Part shown: positions 58,829-64,000 of the stretch, piece after piece | Layout: every line of letters starts with the position of its first letter | Numbering within the stretch: the first letter of the stretch is position 1 | NCBI GenBank assembly: GCA_032717465.1 | Contig: CM064670.1 | Location: 14,228,431-14,292,430 of the forward strand | DNA length: 64,000 nt | Source: Coenobita brevimanus | Taxonomy: Eukaryota > Arthropoda > Malacostraca > Decapoda > Coenobitidae | Reading direction: 5' to 3' | Translations under genes and position numbers: made by a program | Notes under the pieces: generated by a model | Databases searched by the model: none | What the model saw: only the letters and a program-made list of their open reading frames with translations | Told to the model about the DNA's origin: nothing

Positions 58829-60522
58829 CTCCCCCCACTAAACAATGACTCCAAATTAGCAATTCTTGCATGCATTCTGTGCATGGCCAACAGCAATACT
58901 GCAACCACAATGCAGATAATTATGAAGACAGAAGGTGCTTGGCTATACACATAATATGGGTTGAACATACTCAAACTCAAATCTTCCCAGGGCTTCATTG
59001 TTTCATTGATCAGCTGCATAGTTTCAAACTTAGGTGAAGTCAGCTTAATACTTGTGCTCATGTTTAAGTCCATATCAGGCAGTGGGTGGAAATGTTTGTG
59101 TGTATGATTGAGGATGGCGTAGTGATTGATGGTGGAAAAGTAGACATGGATGGTGTAAATACCGCACAGTAGTCTGGTGCTATGTATAATCCTGAGGCTG
59201 ATGTATGAGATGGTGGTATATCTGGACAGACTATGTAAACTGATGTGTTATGAGGGAAATAAAAAAACTGCGAGTGTCCAATGCGTTGATGGTGTACAAG
59301 TTTATCTGGAGCAAAAGTGAAGTTGCAATGATGATGAATATTGTTATTGCTGATGATAGCCATTTCACAAGGGACCGTATCAGTAGGCTGAAACGTGAAA
59401 ATGTACGCAGGACAAAGATGAACAGCATGTAAGATGTGGCACTTTCGCTCAATCGTTGACTCACTTGCGAAGTGACAGTGTCTCGTCTCTTGGAGACCAT
59501 GATGAGTTCGGTGTCTGTGTTGATGTTGATGATGACTAAAGTGTTGTTGTTTCTATAGGGGAAGGGGTGTATTTGGTATACTGTGAACAGGTCTTCCGTG
59601 ATGAATGGTACATGAACTATCACTGATGTTGGTGTTAGTGTTGCTTCCAAGTACGGGTAATATTGCATAAATTCCCTACTGCGGAACAATGGCTTCAATT
59701 TATGTTTATGTATGCCTTGACTAACTATCTGACGTAGCTCATGAACTGGGAGTAAGTCATTTGTGATCTTGCCATCACCAGCATTCGAAATTCCTTGCAT
59801 AAGTGCCCTGAAATGATCTCTAGTGTTCTCTAATTGTAGTAGAATCGTGTCAATATGTTCTGTGATGATGGAGAAGTGCTGGAAAAGGGTAACGTTACCT
59901 CCAAGTTATTTATTTTATCTATACTCTCGAGAGCTACGTTTTCTGCTTGTTTCAGATTTTTCACAATTGTTTTCATTGCTGAGTTCTGTCCTGTGATGAA
60001 TTTATCTTGGTATGTTAGTACCTGAGCTATCTTATTAAATTTTTTGTTTATTTCTTTAAGGTCATCCTCTGTAGCCAATCCAAAGATGTTCCCAAGAATT
60101 GCTCCGCCCAGATCGAACAAACCGCGCTTTGGCGAGCACGTGTGATGTTGTTCCTGTCGCTCAGCACCTCTGTTCCAGAAGATGGGAGATCTTGGATCAT
60201 GACGAGCATAGTTGACTTCGCCTGTTCTAGTTTCCATTTCGCTAACTTCACCATTTCATCCACTTCCTTGGTGATATGTGATTGTGAAACATAATTCCCT
60301 ATCTTGAAGTCCAGAGTTCGCATCGGCGTCAGCAAGTCTTTCTATATAAGTAGGTAAGTCATACAAGTAATCTAGACTTATTTCAGTACTCATGACATCC
60401 TTGACGATTGTAGTCGTGGCCGTTGGAGCTATGAGGCATCCTTGTCGTACTATATGCTTGGGGTCTAGGTGCGCATATACTCTTACTATGTATAGGAGAA
60501 TCCATAGCATAAGTCCCTTCAT
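58798..60522 (-). pseudogene. env: env of the gypsy/errantivirus-like element, broken by several frameshifts
   Basis: Minus strand. ATG at 60522 opens a signal peptide (MKGLMLWILLYIVRVYA). A basic cleavage site followed by a glycine-rich hydrophobic stretch (SPKRGLFDLGG, about 60125) resembles the fusion-peptide region of baculovirus F-like envelope proteins, to which errantivirus Env is related. A helical region follows, then the ectodomain, and a single transmembrane segment (FIIICIVVAVLLLA) at about 58925-58885 near the C-terminus. Frame changes near 60310, 60220, 59810, 59400 and 59070 break it, so no envelope protein can be made. It is an old fossil copy. Confidence 0.75.
58829..58842 (-). 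promoter_or_regulatory. polypurine tract
   Basis: Minus strand TTTAGTGGGGGGAG immediately before the LTR start; it would prime plus-strand DNA synthesis in a reverse-transcribing element. It overlaps the 3' end of env, as in gypsy. Confidence 0.6.
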
Positions 60523-60609
60523 CGTAACCTACCGAAAAAAAAATCTATTAATTTCCTATAAAGCTGTGGTTGATGATAGTGATGATGTGCGTTACGGTTG
60601 GCTGTTATT

Positions 60610-63600
60610 TCATTTATAGAAGGAGTTTAAATCGATATTTAATTCTCGTAAATGATGTACTGTAGATTTCATTGGAATAGTTGCACCTATGTTCGATTGT
60701 TTGGTATATGACCTTAATTTCTTTTTGTAATCATTGTTGTGTTCTTGCTTGGTTTCTTGAGGTACGTTCACCTGTTCGGTTGTATCCGAGGCTGAATAAT
60801 TATGTGATAATTCCCTTGAAACTCGTTTTAAATGGTCAATATGAACTTGTTTTTCCTCGCCACTTGAAAGTGACTTAATTAAAACTTTGTTTGCCTTAAT
60901 GTTAAGTACTCTGTATGGGCCCTCAAATTTAGGGGATAATTTATTGTCTCTCGTATGAATGACTCCGTAAACAATGTCTCCTAAGCTGATAGGTGAATCT
61001 TTTGCCTTTTTGTTAAATGCCTCCATCATTTCTTCCTTGGACATCGTTAATTGTTTTTGCACTCTTTTGTGTATGTCCTGGAATTCACGTAAACGGAGTT
61101 TAGAGTAATCATCGTAATTGTATATAGGCATGCTGTCACCTTCTAGGAGCTCATATGGTAATTTTTTATCTGTGCCATATATAATGAAATGTGGTGTGTC
61201 ACCAATGGATTTATTTATAGACCCATTAATGGAGGCCTCTACTCTGGGAATCCAATCATCCCAGCTTGCATAATTTTCACTGAGAATGTGTCGTAGCACA
61301 TCTAATACCTTTTTATTTTGTCTCTACCAACCCATTCGATGCTGGGTGATAGGCCAAAACGTTAACCTTTTTAATGTTGTATTGTTTACATATTTCTTGT
61401 AAGATCTCAGAATTAAATTCTCCTCCATTATCACTTATTAATACCTTTGGGGTAGTAAAGCGACATATTACATTATCTGTTATTGCCTTTGCTACTGTCT
61501 CTGCTGTCTTATCTTTAATTGGAGCTAAAATGACATAACGGGAAAATGATCCGCTACTTTACGAATAAGTATAGGTTATTATTGTATGATAATGGCATCT
61601 TGAGTAAATCAACAGCGACAACGTCCCATGGTTGATGTGGTACTGGGTAATTACCCATCGGTGCAGGTGTGATTGGGTATCCTTTGTGTTTCGGCACATG
61701 ATTCGCATCTGTCTATATGATTGTGTATATCTCTTCGTAATGAAGGCTGCCAGTAATATAATAGCTGGGCTTGGTTGAATGTCTTATCCTTTCCAGGGTG
61801 TCCTGCATGTGGGCTGTCGTGGTATCATTCGTAATACTTGGGGTATCATGTCATTAGGTACTACCAACTGGTTAGTATTTCTTTATGCTTTGGTTGTTTA
61901 GAGTTAATTTTGTATAATGTATTATTGACCATTGTGAATTGTTCAAGTGGGACATGCAGTTTGGGTAATTGTATGTCATCTCCACTTTCTAACTTGTATA
62001 TTACTTTTGACCATACTGGGTCAAGTCTTTGTGCCTTTGCTATATCCCTCGTGGTTTGGGATATTTCCTTTGAGATCTAACGCCGCAACCTGAATTGTGT
62101 CTGGTTCCTAGATAATGCGTCCGCTACTATATTCATTTTACCTTGTATATAATGTATTTGTACATTGTAGTTTTCAACTGTACATTTCCATCTTGCTCTC
62201 CTCCCAGAAAGGAGTTTTTCTTTAAAAACATACCCACCAGTGGTTTATGGTCGGTGAATAAGTGGATTTCGTAACCATATACCAAATCTCGAAACTTTTG
62301 TAATGCAAAAATCACTGCAAGTGCCTCTAAGTCTGTAGTGCTATAATTTTTTCTGCACCTCTTGTTTGTCTGCTGGCAAATGCAATTGGTTGATTCTTTC
62401 CTCTTTATCTTTCCTGCATCAGTACAGCCCCTAATCCTTTAACTGATGCGTCTGTACAAATAAGAAATGATTTCGTGTAATCTGGATATGCTAAACAAGG
62501 TGCATTCGTTAGTTTAATTTTTAGATTGTTAAATGCCCTTTTTTGTTCTTCTTCCCATAGGAATACAGCATCTTTTTTGAGTAGTTGGAATAGAGGGAAG
62601 GCTATATGAGAGAACTGTGGTACGAAGGACCTATAGTACCCAGCCAGACCTAAAAATTGTCTAACTTCGTCAGTCGTAGTGGGTTCAGGAAAATCTCTCA
62701 CTGCCTGTATTTTGTCATCAGTGGTGTGAATACCATCAGAGCTTAATTTGTGGCCTAAGAAATTTATTTCCTTAAAGCAAAATTTGCATTTAGAAAGTTT
62801 AATTTTTAATCCAGCATCACTAAGCTTTTGTAAGAGTAAGTGTAATTTCCTGAGATGATCCTTAATATTCTTCGTTGCGATAATAATATCGTCAAGATAA
62901 ACAAATATTCCTTGTCCTAAAATTCCGGACAATACGTAATTCATAAGACGCTGGAACGTACCAGGGGCTGTCCTCAGTCCCATTGGCATTCTTGTATATT
63001 GATAATGGCCTCTGTTTGTTGAAAAGGCAGTGTATTTACGTGACTCCTGAGATACCGGAATCTGATAGTATCCGTTTAGGAGATCGATGGTCGAGAATAT
63101 ATTATTCTCAGGACCAATATTCTGTAGAACATCACTTAGCAATGGCATGGGAAATCTGTCTGGGATGGTGTGATTATTTAGTTTACGGTAATCTACTACC
63201 GCACGCATTTCTCCATTTCTCTTGGGCACAAAGAAAAGGAGCGTTCCACGGAGAAACTGAAGGCTCAATAATTCCAAGCTTTAACATTTCATCGACATAC
63301 TGATTTGCAAGTGTACGTTGGGAGTGTGGTATGCGATAAGCTGGTACGAAATTGGTGGTGTTTCTGGGTGCACATTAATCATGTGATTAATCAAGTTAGT
63401 ACACCCTAATCGTTCTCCGGGCAAGGCTACGGTGTCCCTGTGTGTTTCCAGCAGGGTTAACAAATCATTTTCTTCGTCAAATTCACCTGAGTGAATTAAA
63501 TTCTCTTTTATTCTTTCTCTATCCGTAGATTTTATCTCACTTGTTACTCCACCAATATTTATTTCCTTTACAGGGGCGAAACATTTTTTCAATATTAACT

Positions 63601-64000
63601 ATGCAAGTTCCCTTCTTCAACTGAACTTCCCCATTCATGTGATTAATAATGAATATCTGAGTTAGCCCTTCGTCGTTCGTATGACATAATGCGTGCTACT
63701 GACAATCCTTTTACTTTACATAATTCTTCTAAGACAAGAACAGTACTATTCCGTAATTTGCTCTTTATGGTAACCTTCATGTATGAATTAGGTGGTATAA
63801 CCAAATCATTAGTGAGATGGGCTGGAAAAATTGATAAATCAGTACTGTTAGCTGGGTCACTAATTCTGGAGGATGGGGTTGCTGGTGTAAGTGGATCTAT
63901 ACACTCATCTATTTGTGTATGTTTGTTTAAGCCTTTAATATTACCAATTCTTTTGGCTCTCTTCTACCAATCGGTGAGGGCTCTGAAGTTATTTCCTCTA
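60610..64000 (-). pseudogene. pol: pol of the gypsy/errantivirus-like element (RT, RNase H, integrase), broken and incomplete
   Basis: Minus strand, from the window edge. RT (63277-62405): VDYRKLNNHTIPDRFPMPL, STIDLLNGYYQIPV, MPMGLRTAPGTFQ, and the active site VYLDDIII; then the FLGLAGYYR and WEEEQKRAFNNLK parts. RNase H: CTDASVKGLGAVL, and FTDHKPL near 62245. Integrase: His/Cys zinc region (about 61810-61710), VAVDLL (first D, about 61625), DNGGEFN (second D, about 61430) and the last acidic residue in a stretch near 61345, where a 2-nt loss breaks the frame. The C-terminal part (61299-60610) is open and has the GPYRVL fold region. Breaks also at about 63590, 62400, 62130 and 61560-61780. 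Protease and gag lie beyond 64000. Confidence 0.85.

Noticed and set aside
1..64000. CRISPR arrays, operons, phage or defence systems
   Set aside because: No direct-repeat/spacer pattern, no prokaryotic gene organisation; the sequence is eukaryotic.

Overview
The window reads as a non-coding, transposon-saturated stretch of an arthropod genome, most likely a decapod crustacean. That taxonomic guess rests only on the mix of element families: LINEs with (TCTA)n or (GAT)n tails, CR1-like LINEs, Tigger, Tc1 and piggyBac elements, and an env-bearing gypsy element. Nothing here looks bacterial; there are no operons, Shine-Dalgarno sites or CRISPR arrays.

Host gene. Two short minus-strand exons stand out from the repeats. 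The exon at 50816-51089 encodes the end of one MBT (malignant brain tumour) repeat and the start of the next. The exon at 19087-19265 encodes the rest of that second repeat. Both have AG acceptors and GT donors, and both are phase 0 at the shared junction. Together they imply an intron of about 31.5 kb, so most of the transposons between 19.3 and 50.8 kb would lie inside one intron. The 3' end of that intron carries an 80-bp minisatellite whose units are near copies of the acceptor and the first codons of the exon.

Layout. 1-9372: a decayed CR1-like LINE split by a 5.98-kb TTAA-flanked piggyBac-like element, which itself holds a Tigger-like element and a minus-strand RTE-like LINE (called family A here). 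9.4-19 kb: several copies of a LINE with a zinc-knuckle tail (family D), carrying Tigger-like, TTAA-flanked and SINE insertions. 19.1-19.6 kb: MBT exon and minisatellite. 20-29.4 kb: a second SINE copy, an unclassified inverted-repeat element, a Jockey-superfamily LINE (family C) split by a nearly complete Tc1-like transposon, and LINE fragments. 29.4-33.4 kb: RTE-like LINE family B with a TTAA-flanked insert, then a Tigger miniature element. 33.9-36.5 kb: a piggyBac element with a frameshifted transposase. 36.5-39.1 kb: a complete-ended Tigger with a broken transposase. 39.3-43.1 kb: a LINE A 3' end and a CR1-like LINE that is almost intact. 43.5-50 kb: a LINE B copy containing a LINE A containing a solo LTR, and separately a family C LINE. 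50.8-51.1 kb: MBT exon. 51.4-54.2 kb: the longest LINE A copy. 55-57.5 kb: small elements. 57.8-64 kb: a minus-strand gypsy/errantivirus-like provirus (3' LTR, env, pol), cut by the window edge.

How it fits together. In several places removing an insert with one copy of its target duplication restores the host element's reading frame. This fixes element ends and gives a relative order of insertion. Every transposon ORF has at least one stop or frameshift. Clade names for LINEs are inferred from motifs only.
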